Below are positions 17,037-24,954 of a stretch of 64,000 nucleotides of DNA, piece by piece. Each line of letters begins with the position of its first letter. The first letter of the stretch is position 1. The translations under genes were made by a program, and so were the position numbers. This stretch comes from Altererythrobacter sp. CAU 1644 (GTDB lineage Bacteria; Pseudomonadota; Alphaproteobacteria; Sphingomonadales; Sphingomonadaceae). Under the pieces are notes generated by a model. That model ran no database searches. It worked only from the letters and a program-made list of their open reading frames with translations, and was not told the origin of the DNA. The stretch is from contig NZ_CP121106.1 of assembly GCF_029623755.1 (NCBI RefSeq), positions 2,298,352 through 2,362,351 of the forward strand. Reading direction: 5' to 3'.

Positions 17037-18221
17037 TCAATTCAACTCCGCCAGACGATCCGCGACGAGATCTGCCAGCTGCATAATATCCCGGTTGAAT
17101 TTACTGCGCTTCTGGAAGGCATCGACCAGTTCGCCCTGATCTTGGGCGGTGCGCAGCAGATTGGCATCTTCGCCAATCGTCGCGAGGATTGGGTGCTTGA
17201 GCGCTCCGGCGGCGTCGGAGGCATCGATCGTCTTGAACAGGCGTTTCTCGACCCGATTGAGAGCAACCTGGATCTTGTCGCGCGGTATCCCCATCGAGAC
17301 GAGGAAATCGATCTGCCGTTTGGCGTGCCGAAGGCTCGGAATGGTAAGCTGACCGATCACCAGGGTCTGATCGGCCGCGAAGATAGTGGAGAGGGACCAA
17401 TTGGTCATGTTCGCAGGCAGGTCGACGAACACCAGATCGTAGCGCTTGCGCGCGAGTGTCACGATCATCATGAGCTGGTCGAATTCGAGCGATTCAATCG
17501 GCACGATATCGGTCGGCGCGGCGATCACGTCGACATTGTGGTGGCCGCTGGCCGCAACCGAGGAGATGACCTCTTCGTCGACCCGGTCGGTAGATTCGAT
17601 CAGATCGGCGAGCGTACGGCGCGGCGCAACCCCCATGTAGGACGCGACGTCGCCCGACTGCAGGTCGAGATCGATAATGCACGAACGCGCACCTTCGCCG
17701 AGATCGCTGGTCATTTGCGCGGCAAGATGCGTGATTACCGTCGTCGCACCCGAGCCGCCGATGCTCTTGAGCACCGTGATGAACGGCGCCGGTGCCACTT
17801 GATCTGCGACGTCGAGTTCGATCTTGTCGGCGACATCCACTATCGAGGTCACGAGTTCGTCAAGTGCGAAGGGCAGGGCGACGATGTCGCTCACTCCACG
17901 CCGCAACAGCTGACGAGTGGTGGCAATGTCGACATCGCCAAGGCCTGCGATCACGGGAACGGAAGGCGCGTGCTTGCGCAATTGATCGACCCGCTCAAGC
18001 GAATTGCGTGAACGCGGATCGACTTCGATCACGACAATCGAAGCATTGACCAGCGAATGGATCGGAAGTGGATCATCGACACCGCATTCGATCAACTTGA
18101 CGTCATCCCGGATAGGATCGATGCCGTCCAGCACGGCAGGTTGCGCAACAATGTGCACGTGCTCGGGCAAATCGACGGCCTGGTTGAGCGGCGGCTCGTA
18201 AATGTTGTCAATCCTTCCCAT
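17037..18221 (-). CDS. cpaE: CpaE/TadZ, ParA/MinD-like pilus localisation protein
   Basis: A 394-residue protein with an N-terminal receiver-like domain (about residues 1-130) and a C-terminal ParA/MinD-like domain beginning at VLKSIGGSGATTVITHLAAQ. The nucleotide loop keeps the glycines but has Ala-Thr where the P-loop lysine would be. That deviation is common in CpaE proteins, which act in polar localisation of the pilus machine. Later MinD-like strands (YDLVFVDLPANMTNWSL) are present. The ATG at 18221 is favoured over one at 18233, having an AGAAGAG stretch in front. Confidence 0.9.
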   Translation of the reverse strand: MGRIDNIYEPPLNQAVDLPEHVHIVAQPAVLDGIDPIRDDVKLIECGVDDPLPIHSLVNASIVVIEVDPRSRNSLERVDQLRKHAPSVPVIAGLGDVDIATTRQLLRRGVSDIVALPFALDELVTSIVDVADKIELDVADQVAPAPFITVLKSIGGSGATTVITHLAAQMTSDLGEGARSCIIDLDLQSGDVASYMGVAPRRTLADLIESTDRVDEEVISSVAASGHHNVDVIAAPTDIVPIESLEFDQLMMIVTLARKRYDLVFVDLPANMTNWSLSTIFAADQTLVIGQLTIPSLRHAKRQIDFLVSMGIPRDKIQVALNRVEKRLFKTIDASDAAGALKHPILATIGEDANLLRTAQDQGELVDAFQKRSKFNRDIMQLADLVADRLAELN

Positions 18222-18229
18222 GTCTCTTC

Positions 18230-18856
18230 TCAATTCGAATTCGTTCCTGCGGCGTCTTCTGCCGTCAATGTGTAGGTGAAATCGCCGAAGCCGATCTTAG
18301 ACCCGAAAACGGCGAGCGAAATCGGCGTATATTCCAGTCCAGTCAGACGGACCGTTACAAAGGGCGAAATATCCGGGCCATTCGGGTCACCCGCATAACC
18401 GAGCCCTGAACCGCTGTAGTCGACCTCGATATTGGCGTCCTGGATGCCTGGCGCGATCACCCTCATCCGAGTGGCCAGGTTGGTAAAGGCAGCTGCGTCA
18501 CGGGTCTGGGTGCCCACGAGACCGCAATTCGGGCCAGCGCAGGTGCAAGCCGTATCATCGCAGGTTACCGTGAAATCCATCACCGGGATGCGGTCACCTT
18601 GAGTGACATCGGTCCCGTTGACATTCTTGTTGACCATCGAGAGCGTTGTGAGTTCCTGCCACACCGGATTTGTCACGACAGCGTAGCGTGCACCCATCTG
18701 AGTAGCCTTCTCGGCCTGATTAAGGCGATAGGCGTAGATGCCGATGTCGATCGTCCCCAGAACGAAGATGATCAGCAGCGGCAGAACCAATGCGAACTCG
18801 GCCGCGAGACCTCGTTCGTCTTGCAGGAACCGGTTGATGGAGTTGGGGAGCTTCAT
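18230..18856 (-). CDS. TadE/TadF-like pseudopilin
   Basis: A 208-residue pseudopilin-like protein. The N-terminus FLQDERGLAAEFALVLPLLI shows the Gly-x3/4-Glu processing site and the hydrophobic helix of TadE/F proteins. The periplasmic part holds a cysteine cluster (TCDDTACTCAGPNCG) suggesting disulfides. It is encoded between the other TadE gene and cpaE. Minor pseudopilins of this type are needed for Flp fibre assembly and are cut by the prepilin peptidase. Confidence 0.85.
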   Translation of the reverse strand: MKLPNSINRFLQDERGLAAEFALVLPLLIIFVLGTIDIGIYAYRLNQAEKATQMGARYAVVTNPVWQELTTLSMVNKNVNGTDVTQGDRIPVMDFTVTCDDTACTCAGPNCGLVGTQTRDAAAFTNLATRMRVIAPGIQDANIEVDYSGSGLGYAGDPNGPDISPFVTVRLTGLEYTPISLAVFGSKIGFGDFTYTLTAEDAAGTNSN

Positions 18857-18857
18857 G

Positions 18858-19358
18858 TCAGATTCCCATCACCGTTGCTTGATGACGCGCGCCGATCACG
18901 GCGCTGTCGGTGATGACTCCGAGCCCATTAAACAGGGAATCGTAATTGATGGTCGTGGTGAGATTGACTTGCGGAGCCGGCTCACTGCTCGTGAAAATTC
19001 CGGTCTGCGCTTCCGCAGCTGTCGGGCAGGTGACAGTTACGGTGATGTCCGCATTGTCCCATCCTGATATCCGAGCATTGCCTCCCGATGCCTTTCCAGT
19101 TCTGGCGACATTCTGGATTTGCGCCACAACGCCCGACGAGATGGAGGCACCTGAACGGCAGTTGATATCGTTGAAATTCTGACGGGCCGCAAAGCGCGCG
19201 CCATCTCTCAATCCCTTGGAGATCTGGTGCTGCGAATAGAAATAATTCGCCGATTCAAACCCTGCGAATAGCAGCAAGACAGCGATCGGCAGGATCAAGG
19301 CCATCTCGGCTGCCGCGGCCCCTTCACAATCGAATATGAAGCCCCGACGCCGCATCAT
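18858..19358 (-). CDS. tadE: TadE-like pseudopilin
   Basis: A 166-residue pseudopilin-like protein with FDCEGAAAAEMALILPIAVL, the conserved prepilin cleavage and helix region, close to its N-terminus. The remainder is a periplasmic domain. The start codon overlaps the stop of the upstream TadG gene, giving translational coupling. It is probably one of the two minor pseudopilins of the main Tad locus. Confidence 0.87.
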   Translation of the reverse strand: MMRRRGFIFDCEGAAAAEMALILPIAVLLLFAGFESANYFYSQHQISKGLRDGARFAARQNFNDINCRSGASISSGVVAQIQNVARTGKASGGNARISGWDNADITVTVTCPTAAEAQTGIFTSSEPAPQVNLTTTINYDSLFNGLGVITDSAVIGARHQATVMGI

Positions 19359-20995
19359 CGCACCAGGTAAGGCACATCGCGTCTGACGACGAGGCCTCCA
19401 TTGGTTCCGGTACCGTTGATCTTGGACTCGCCCATGATTTCAACATAGATTTCTTCGCGCGTGGTCCGTTTACTCGGTCCGGTACCGCGATTGAGTGAGG
19501 GTTGCACGAGGAACACGTCGACCCAAGTTTCGACAGGAACGTTGTCACGTGCCCCTCGGACCCCGTTGCCGACGCAATTCACGACGGCAATCGACATGAC
19601 CCTCCGGTCGATGATGGTGGTTGGCGCATAACCGTATGCATTGTTGCTGCACACCGGTTGCCCAGGATTGATGTTGGTCGAACCCGTGGCATTTTTTGGG
19701 AAGGTTTCAAGGACCGTCAGGCCATCGACCAGTGTGTTCCGGTTGTCCTTCTCCCATTTGTATACATCGTACCGCGAAGCGGTCGCGTCGAGGCCGGTGT
19801 TGGTCGCGAAATCCGTCATCGACCAGCGCGTGTTGGATCCGTCCGTTCGCCTGAAGTGCGTGTAGACATAGGCAGCTATGTCCCACACACCGTCGCCGAA
19901 CGGCGAGTTGCAATAAGCAGCATTGTTCTCGCCTACTGCATGGCAGATATCGCGGGGATGCCCCATCGTGGTGGGCATAGTGTCGGTGAGAGGATCGAGC
20001 GGCGTGAGGTCTGGTGGCTGATAGGGGACTGCGGGTTCGCGCCAACCCTGGTTGCCGTATTTGCACGAATTGCCAGTCGAGGGAGTAGCATTGGCAGGCC
20101 GCACGACGTCCTTCCGGTTGTTGCGTGCAGCGGGACAATCGTCTCCGGCGGGACAGGCGACATTGTCGTAAATGTCGAAACGGGTGTTCAGCGAGTCGGG
20201 CGCGTCCGCGATAACGCCTGGTTCCGTATCGACCCCAATCTTGTCAGCGTCATCAACGGCGAGGCAGCCGCCGCCGGGGACAGGCCAACCGAGACCTTCA
20301 CGGACGCCATTCGCGCCGTTGCCCAGGTCAAGGTAGCCGAAATCGCCTGGCGCCCAGGCGTTGTTGCCGCCCTGGACGACAAGCAGGCCTCTACCCTTGT
20401 AGTTGTCACCAAGGAACGGTGCATCCTTGTCGCCGCTCGTCGGTTCGTCCGGGTTGCAGATCATCAACGGGGGGATGCGGCACACCGCCGATCCGACTCC
20501 CGCAACAGCACCAGCGTTCAGACTGCCAACCAATGCACCTACAACAGGCGTAAAGGCATAGCGGGCGTCCCGCGTATCGACAGTCACCTCTATGAATCGT
20601 GCTTCCGCAAAGCGCGAAGTGTCGGTGAAACCCCCGGTGCCTGCTTCAGCATCGGCTTTGTTCGCATAGAATACGATCTGCGTCGCTGTGTCGGTAATCG
20701 CGATCGTTCCGCCGGCACCATCGTTCGAAAGGAAGGTCGAGTTGGTGACGAGATTCCCCGTCGCCGCGTTGATCGCGCGCGTCATCGAATCCGATGTCTG
20801 GTTGAGCTGCGTGGCCCCGGCGAGCGCGGCCTGGTCGGCTGCATTCTGGAGCTCGGTATCCATGCCCATGACGCGGGCGTAGTCGAAGCCGAGACCTGCA
20901 ATCGCAATAAGCGGGATCAATGCGAGTGCATAGGTGGCTGCAACTGCGCCACGCTGGTCACTCCAGAATTGTTTATTTGATCGTTTCCCGCTCAT
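19355..20995 (-). CDS. tadG: TadG-like pilus assembly protein
   Basis: A 546-residue protein. The N-terminus QFWSDQRGAVAATYALALIP followed by LDYAR-like and 'ADQAALAGATQL' segments is the TadG anchor and helix. The long extracytoplasmic region is rich in Asp, Asn and Gly and has paired cysteines. No intact von Willebrand MIDAS motif (DxSxS) is seen. It precedes the two TadE-like genes, giving the same TadG-TadE-TadE order as the two other sets in this window. Confidence 0.85.
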   Translation of the reverse strand: MSGKRSNKQFWSDQRGAVAATYALALIPLIAIAGLGFDYARVMGMDTELQNAADQAALAGATQLNQTSDSMTRAINAATGNLVTNSTFLSNDGAGGTIAITDTATQIVFYANKADAEAGTGGFTDTSRFAEARFIEVTVDTRDARYAFTPVVGALVGSLNAGAVAGVGSAVCRIPPLMICNPDEPTSGDKDAPFLGDNYKGRGLLVVQGGNNAWAPGDFGYLDLGNGANGVREGLGWPVPGGGCLAVDDADKIGVDTEPGVIADAPDSLNTRFDIYDNVACPAGDDCPAARNNRKDVVRPANATPSTGNSCKYGNQGWREPAVPYQPPDLTPLDPLTDTMPTTMGHPRDICHAVGENNAAYCNSPFGDGVWDIAAYVYTHFRRTDGSNTRWSMTDFATNTGLDATASRYDVYKWEKDNRNTLVDGLTVLETFPKNATGSTNINPGQPVCSNNAYGYAPTTIIDRRVMSIAVVNCVGNGVRGARDNVPVETWVDVFLVQPSLNRGTGPSKRTTREEIYVEIMGESKINGTGTNGGLVVRRDVPYLVR

Positions 20996-21016
20996 TTTTC
21001 ATGCCAATTTGCTAGC

Positions 21017-21295
21017 TCAATTGCCGGAACCCGCTTCGGTGGTCGTAATGCGTTCCGGCTTCTTCACAGCGTCGGTGCGGTAGCGCTCGATCGCCTGTGC
21101 CGCGTGCTGTGCGCTGGTCGCCGGCATCGGCGTGTCATATTTCGGGTCAGGATTGACCACCATCGCGGCATAGGTTGCGCGGTTGGCTTCGCCGAAGCCG
21201 GGGTCCTGGTAACCAGCCAGTTCCATGTCGGCGACAGAGCAGCCAGCACAGGCCAGGGACAGAGCGAGGGCGGAAATTGCGGACCTAGTAGTCAT
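21017..21295 (-). CDS. Small lipoprotein in the CpaD position of the Tad locus
   Basis: A 92-residue protein with a lipoprotein signal peptide: ALALSLACAGC is the lipobox and the cysteine lies at about residue 19. The mature part is short (YQDPGFGEANRATYAAMVV, then NPDPKYDTPMPATSAQHAAQ). A GGAGGAA precedes the ATG, which lies inside the end of the secretin gene; the two overlap by 11 bases. In cpa loci the gene after the secretin is normally cpaD, a lipoprotein of about 200 residues. This short protein may be a reduced or unrelated replacement. Confidence 0.75.
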   Translation of the reverse strand: MTTRSAISALALSLACAGCSVADMELAGYQDPGFGEANRATYAAMVVNPDPKYDTPMPATSAQHAAQAIERYRTDAVKKPERITTTEAGSGN

Positions 21296-22748
21296 ATTCT
21301 TCCTCCACTGGCTGTGGCTCGCCGGCTTGCGGCAGCGGTGTCGCGCCGTTCGGCGCAACCGGCTTGGGTTGGTAGGCTACACCATTGAGCAGCACGTCCG
21401 CTTGTACGGGATCGCCAACGCGATCGGTCGGAAGGCGGACTTGCTCAGGCCTGACCGGCTGGACCAGCCGCGGCGTTACCACGATCAGCAATTCGGTCTC
21501 GCCCTTTTGAAAGCTCGACGAGCGGAACAGCGATCCGATTATCGGGATCGAACCAAGCAAAGGAACCTGTTCGACCGTAGTCTTGAAGTCCTGTTGGATC
21601 AGGCCAGCAATGGCGAAGCTCTCGCCGTCGCGCAGTTCCAGTACGGTGCTCGCCCGCCGCGTCGACAATCCGGGAATAGAAAGCCCGCCAACCGTGATTG
21701 AAGCGGTTGGGTCGATCGCGCTGACTTCTGGTTCGACCAACAGGTTGATCACATTGTCTGAGAGCACGGTTGGCGTAAACCCAAGGCTGACGCCAAAGGG
21801 TTTGAATTCGACCGTAATCGCTGCGCTCCCTCCACCAGCGCCACCCTGGCCGCCAATGGCCTGGGCAACCGGCACGGGAAATTCGCCGCCAGCCAGGAAC
21901 GAAGCTCTCTCACCCGACAAGGCGACGAGCGTCGGCTCGGCGAGCGTCTTGGAGAGCCCCTTGTCCTCCAGCGCATCGAGTGCGACGTCGATATCCAGGC
22001 CCAAAACATCCGTGAATGACCGGGTTACGACGCCAAAGGCACCCAGGACCGACTCGACCTGCAAGTCTCCGTTACCGAAGTTCGAATTGCCCGCACCAGG
22101 AGTAAGGGTCGTTCCAGGCCCGGTGGCGCCGCTGAATCTGCCTCCTCGTCCGTTAAAGAACGTGCGGACACCAAGGTCCTTGCCGACATTACGGCTGACT
22201 TCGGCGAAGCGAACCTCGAGCATGACCTGCTGGCTGCCGCCGAGCGACATCAGGTTGATGACATTCTCGCCGGCATAGGCCTTGGCCAGCTGAACCGCGC
22301 GATCGGCCGCGCCTGCTCCCGATACGGTGCCGCTCAAGACGATCGATTCGTTCGAGATGTAGGCGTCGATATTTTCATTCGGCAGCAGGTTACCCATTTG
22401 CTCGCGCAGGCCGGTCACGTCCGGGCCTACCGCGATATCCATCACCGCAAGCACATTGTTGCCCCGATCGTAGAGCGTCAGGCTGGTGGTGCCGAATTTC
22501 TTGCCCAGCACGTACACAGAGCGGTCCGAGATCGGAAAGATATCGGCGATCTCGTCATTGCCGATCATCGCCCTCGCGATCGGTCGGTCGGCACTGATTA
22601 CTTGGCTTTTATTGATCGGCACTTCGACCGATCCTGCGTGGATCGAGGTTTCCCCCTGGGCGGCGGCAGGAACTGCTGCAAGGGGAAGAGCCCCTGCAGT
22701 CAGGCCGAATGCAATAGCCGCGCTGAATGTCTTGAGACGGGTGCGCAT
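21285..22748 (-). CDS. cpaC: Outer-membrane secretin CpaC/RcpA
   Basis: A 487-residue type II/III secretin forming the outer-membrane channel for the Flp pilus. It has a signal peptide (residues 1-31, ending PAAAQG), the pilus N-domain (SQVISADRPIARAMIGNDEI, then SDRSVYVLGKKFGTTSLTLY), a BON-like segment (IDAYISNESIVLSGTVSGAG) and the secretin domain. The C-terminal signature VPLLGSIPIIGSLFRSSSFQ is clear. The ATG at 22748 is chosen because the signal peptide begins there; a longer upstream reading adds arginine-rich sequence. It starts four bases after the cpaB stop. Confidence 0.94.
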   Translation of the reverse strand: MRTRLKTFSAAIAFGLTAGALPLAAVPAAAQGETSIHAGSVEVPINKSQVISADRPIARAMIGNDEIADIFPISDRSVYVLGKKFGTTSLTLYDRGNNVLAVMDIAVGPDVTGLREQMGNLLPNENIDAYISNESIVLSGTVSGAGAADRAVQLAKAYAGENVINLMSLGGSQQVMLEVRFAEVSRNVGKDLGVRTFFNGRGGRFSGATGPGTTLTPGAGNSNFGNGDLQVESVLGAFGVVTRSFTDVLGLDIDVALDALEDKGLSKTLAEPTLVALSGERASFLAGGEFPVPVAQAIGGQGGAGGGSAAITVEFKPFGVSLGFTPTVLSDNVINLLVEPEVSAIDPTASITVGGLSIPGLSTRRASTVLELRDGESFAIAGLIQQDFKTTVEQVPLLGSIPIIGSLFRSSSFQKGETELLIVVTPRLVQPVRPEQVRLPTDRVGDPVQADVLLNGVAYQPKPVAPNGATPLPQAGEPQPVEEEYDY

Positions 22749-22752
22749 GACC

Positions 22753-23661
22753 TTACCATCCCCCCTTCCGGTTAACTTCGTATGTAGTCGGCTCGGTACC
22801 TCGCACGATCGACATGGTCGGACCACGCGGTCGGCTGGGTGCAGCGGGGCCTGCATTTGCCGAATTGCGAACGGCGGGTGCAGCCGGTGCCGGCGCTGCG
22901 GGAGCGCTGCTGCGCGCAGCAATGTAATAGCCGGCCCCACCAAGATCGCTCGGAGTGACGACCTCGGTGCCGCCAACGTCTTGATTTTCGACATTGCGGA
23001 GAGCCAGGCTGAGCGAGCCGACCTGTCGGGCAAGTGTCAGCTTCTGCGCGCCGAGAATATCGGTTTGGAGCGTGGCGGTACTCCCGACCTTTGGTTCGGT
23101 CTGATTCTCGTCGGCAACTTGGTCGATCGCGAGCACTAGGACGTTTTCGAGAACCACGAAAGTCATCTGATCGTCACGGTCAGCGCCTTCTCCAGGGATT
23201 CGGCGGGTCAGCATGACGTCGACGACATCCCCTGCGCGGACAAAACCGCCTACGCCGGATACCTGGTTGACCGGGATCGAAACCGCGCGAAGCTCTTCGG
23301 GAAGTATGGAGGCGAGAGTGGCGCGGCCGCCCTCACCGGAAACTTTGGTCGAGAGGATTGGCTCCCCGATTGCAATCGGGCGCAGAGCAACGCGACCGCC
23401 GCGGGTCGCTTCCTCAATCGATACGAATGCGCCTTGCGGCACCGAATTGGCCGGCCAGTTGGCCAGCCGCAAGTTGGTCGTCGCCAGAGGAGTGCCGAAC
23501 TGGAAGTCCTGCGTCGCAACGACAATTTGCGCCATGCGGTTTGCCTCCGCTTCGCGCGCCTGGCGTTCTTCGACGCCGCTGAAATAGCTGTTTGCCAGAT
23601 ACACCGCGATCAGGCCGAAAAATATGGCCACACCGACGATGAGGAGGTTACGTCCCCTCAT
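22753..23661 (-). CDS. cpaB: Flp pilus assembly protein CpaB/RcpC
   Basis: A 302-residue membrane-anchored periplasmic protein. One N-terminal helix (LLIVGVAIFFGLIAVYLANS) precedes a SAF-type domain (VVATQDFQFGTPLATTNLRL) and the CpaB core RAVSIPVNQVSGVGGFVRAG followed by DVVDVMLT. The C-terminus is an Ala/Pro-rich low-complexity tail. RcpC/CpaB proteins interact with the secretin and modulate the channel. It is the second gene of the Tad transcript, after the pilin and a strong hairpin. Confidence 0.93.
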   Translation of the reverse strand: MRGRNLLIVGVAIFFGLIAVYLANSYFSGVEERQAREAEANRMAQIVVATQDFQFGTPLATTNLRLANWPANSVPQGAFVSIEEATRGGRVALRPIAIGEPILSTKVSGEGGRATLASILPEELRAVSIPVNQVSGVGGFVRAGDVVDVMLTRRIPGEGADRDDQMTFVVLENVLVLAIDQVADENQTEPKVGSTATLQTDILGAQKLTLARQVGSLSLALRNVENQDVGGTEVVTPSDLGGAGYYIAARSSAPAAPAPAAPAVRNSANAGPAAPSRPRGPTMSIVRGTEPTTYEVNRKGGW

Positions 23662-23704
23662 GATCTTCCCCCCTAATTGACTTCAGCCACACAATAGCGT
23701 GAAA

Positions 23705-23730
23705 CCGCGGGGAGCCTAGGCCCCCCGCGG
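23705..23730 (-). terminator. GC-rich hairpin between flp pilin and cpaB
   Basis: An 8-base-pair perfect stem, CCGCGGGG with CCCCGCGG, extends after one mismatch by GCC/GGC. It lies 12 bases after the pilin stop on the minus strand. The T-run after it is short (TTT), so it could be a leaky terminator or a 3'-end stabiliser of the pilin mRNA. Either would give a high pilin-to-machinery expression ratio. Confidence 0.6.
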
Positions 23731-23741
23731 ATCCATTCAGA

Positions 23742-23936
23742 TTAAGGGTTCGTGCAACCAGTCGTCGTGTTACACTCGCGAACATCCGAAGTCGCGCTAT
23801 CGATCGCGATCTTGACTTCCGAGCCAAGCGCAAAAGCAGCAACACCGATCGCAGCGCCGACAACGGCGAGGATCAGAGCATATTCGGCCGCCGAAGCACC
23901 CGATTCATCACGAAGGAAAGTTTTCACAAAGGTCAT
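23742..23936 (-). CDS. flp: Flp-type IVb pilin
   Basis: A 64-residue Flp pilin, the major pilus subunit. It has a short leader (MTFVKTFLRDESG) with processing expected after the glycine, then ASAAEYALILAVVGAAIGVA with the conserved Glu-Tyr pair at mature positions 5 and 6, and a short tail with two cysteines (ECNTTTGC). The ATG at 23936 sits eight bases after GGGG; an ATG at 23942 would be too close. It is the only Flp pilin gene in the window and the first gene of the Tad locus. Confidence 0.93.
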   Translation of the reverse strand: MTFVKTFLRDESGASAAEYALILAVVGAAIGVAAFALGSEVKIAIDSATSDVRECNTTTGCTNP

Positions 23937-24954
23937 TGTCATTACCCCATTCAAATCTGCACGGTTGCCCCAAGGAGGATATCCGTACTGTCCAAGTCCT
24001 GGCTTCCGGCTTCTATTTCCGGATTACCATGCCCCGATGAAGGGTAATGTGATGGAACCGGCGCGACCCCGTTTATAGTTTTCCGGCATCACGCCGGTCA
24101 TCGCACTGATTCCTCATCGGAACTGGCATCATGTTCTCGCTTTAACCTCTGAGGGTCAACGGCGAATGTCTAACAAAAAATAAACCCCAAAAATCATCAT
24201 CTTAACCGCCAAGTTCGATAACAAACCCGGTTAACGCGTGACCAATATGGCCCTATTTCAATCCGGAATCACCCCTGTTAACTCTTTTTTCGCGGTGCGA
24301 GTCGTTCTTGCCACACGAATCGCCCCTAGTTTCCGCTACTTAAGCTGACGCCGCTCTCGGCGCTATCGTAGATTCCGAGTCGCGATAGAGCCTGATGCCG
24401 CCATCGATCCTGGCTGCGAGCGTCAGAGCCGGACAATGTGCGTCAGAACACTTCATAGCACATTTGGCGATCGCTGTGCCTTCCGGCGGGTAACCAGCAG
24501 CTCAGTCGAGTGTGAGCAACTCGAGCACAATGCTGAGTCGGTTTGAGGGTGCCCAAGTGGGGCCCGTGCGGTTCCTGGTGCCCGTTTTTTCGTTAGCCAG
24601 GTTAACCTTTACGAGCGGTCGACGTTGAACTTCCACGCGGCTGTTGTTCCGCATTGGCACAGCATGAATCGGCGGAATTCCGCGCGCCCTGTGAAGTCCC
24701 GATGAACCGCCTGTAAAATTGCGAAAATATAGTTACCAAGCTTGCAACCATAGCGATTCACTGTTTTCCCTGTGCCCAATGAATCAGTCCGCTCCGAGTC
24801 GATTCGGTTCGATTTGAGGCGGAAGTTAGATGGGCCGCAAAACCTGAATCGTGTTCTTGGGTAGAACAACGGGCGTCGGCCTTTGCGACCAGCTCACGTG
24901 ACAGGTTTTGCTGTCGGAACCGGGGATCCGGTTCCATGCAACAAGGACGGTGAG
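23937..24954. promoter_or_regulatory. Non-coding divergent region between flp pilin and giant adhesin
   Basis: About 1 kb with no convincing gene on either strand. It must hold the promoters of both the Tad locus (minus) and the adhesin/T1SS cluster (plus). Visible elements are five TTAAC(C)-type motifs (24142, 24202, 24230, 24278, 24602, the last inside the palindrome AGGTTAACCT at 24599-24608), a CCGGC/GCCGG hairpin at 24083-24097 and a two-part stem (CTCAG-TCGAG pairing with CTCGA and CTGAG) at 24501-24537. There is also a T6 run at 24585-24590. TTAACC resembles CtrA half-sites, but no full TTAA-N7-TTAA site was found. Confidence 0.5.

Noticed and set aside
17700..17800. cpaE as a broken ParA ATPase because its P-loop lacks the lysine
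   Set aside because: Loss of that lysine is common in CpaE/TadZ proteins, so it is treated as a family trait and not as damage.
24560..24592. GGGC/GCCC pair with a T6 run as terminator of a small RNA
   Set aside because: The stem is only four pairs and no promoter or start could be assigned on the plus strand, so no RNA gene is claimed.
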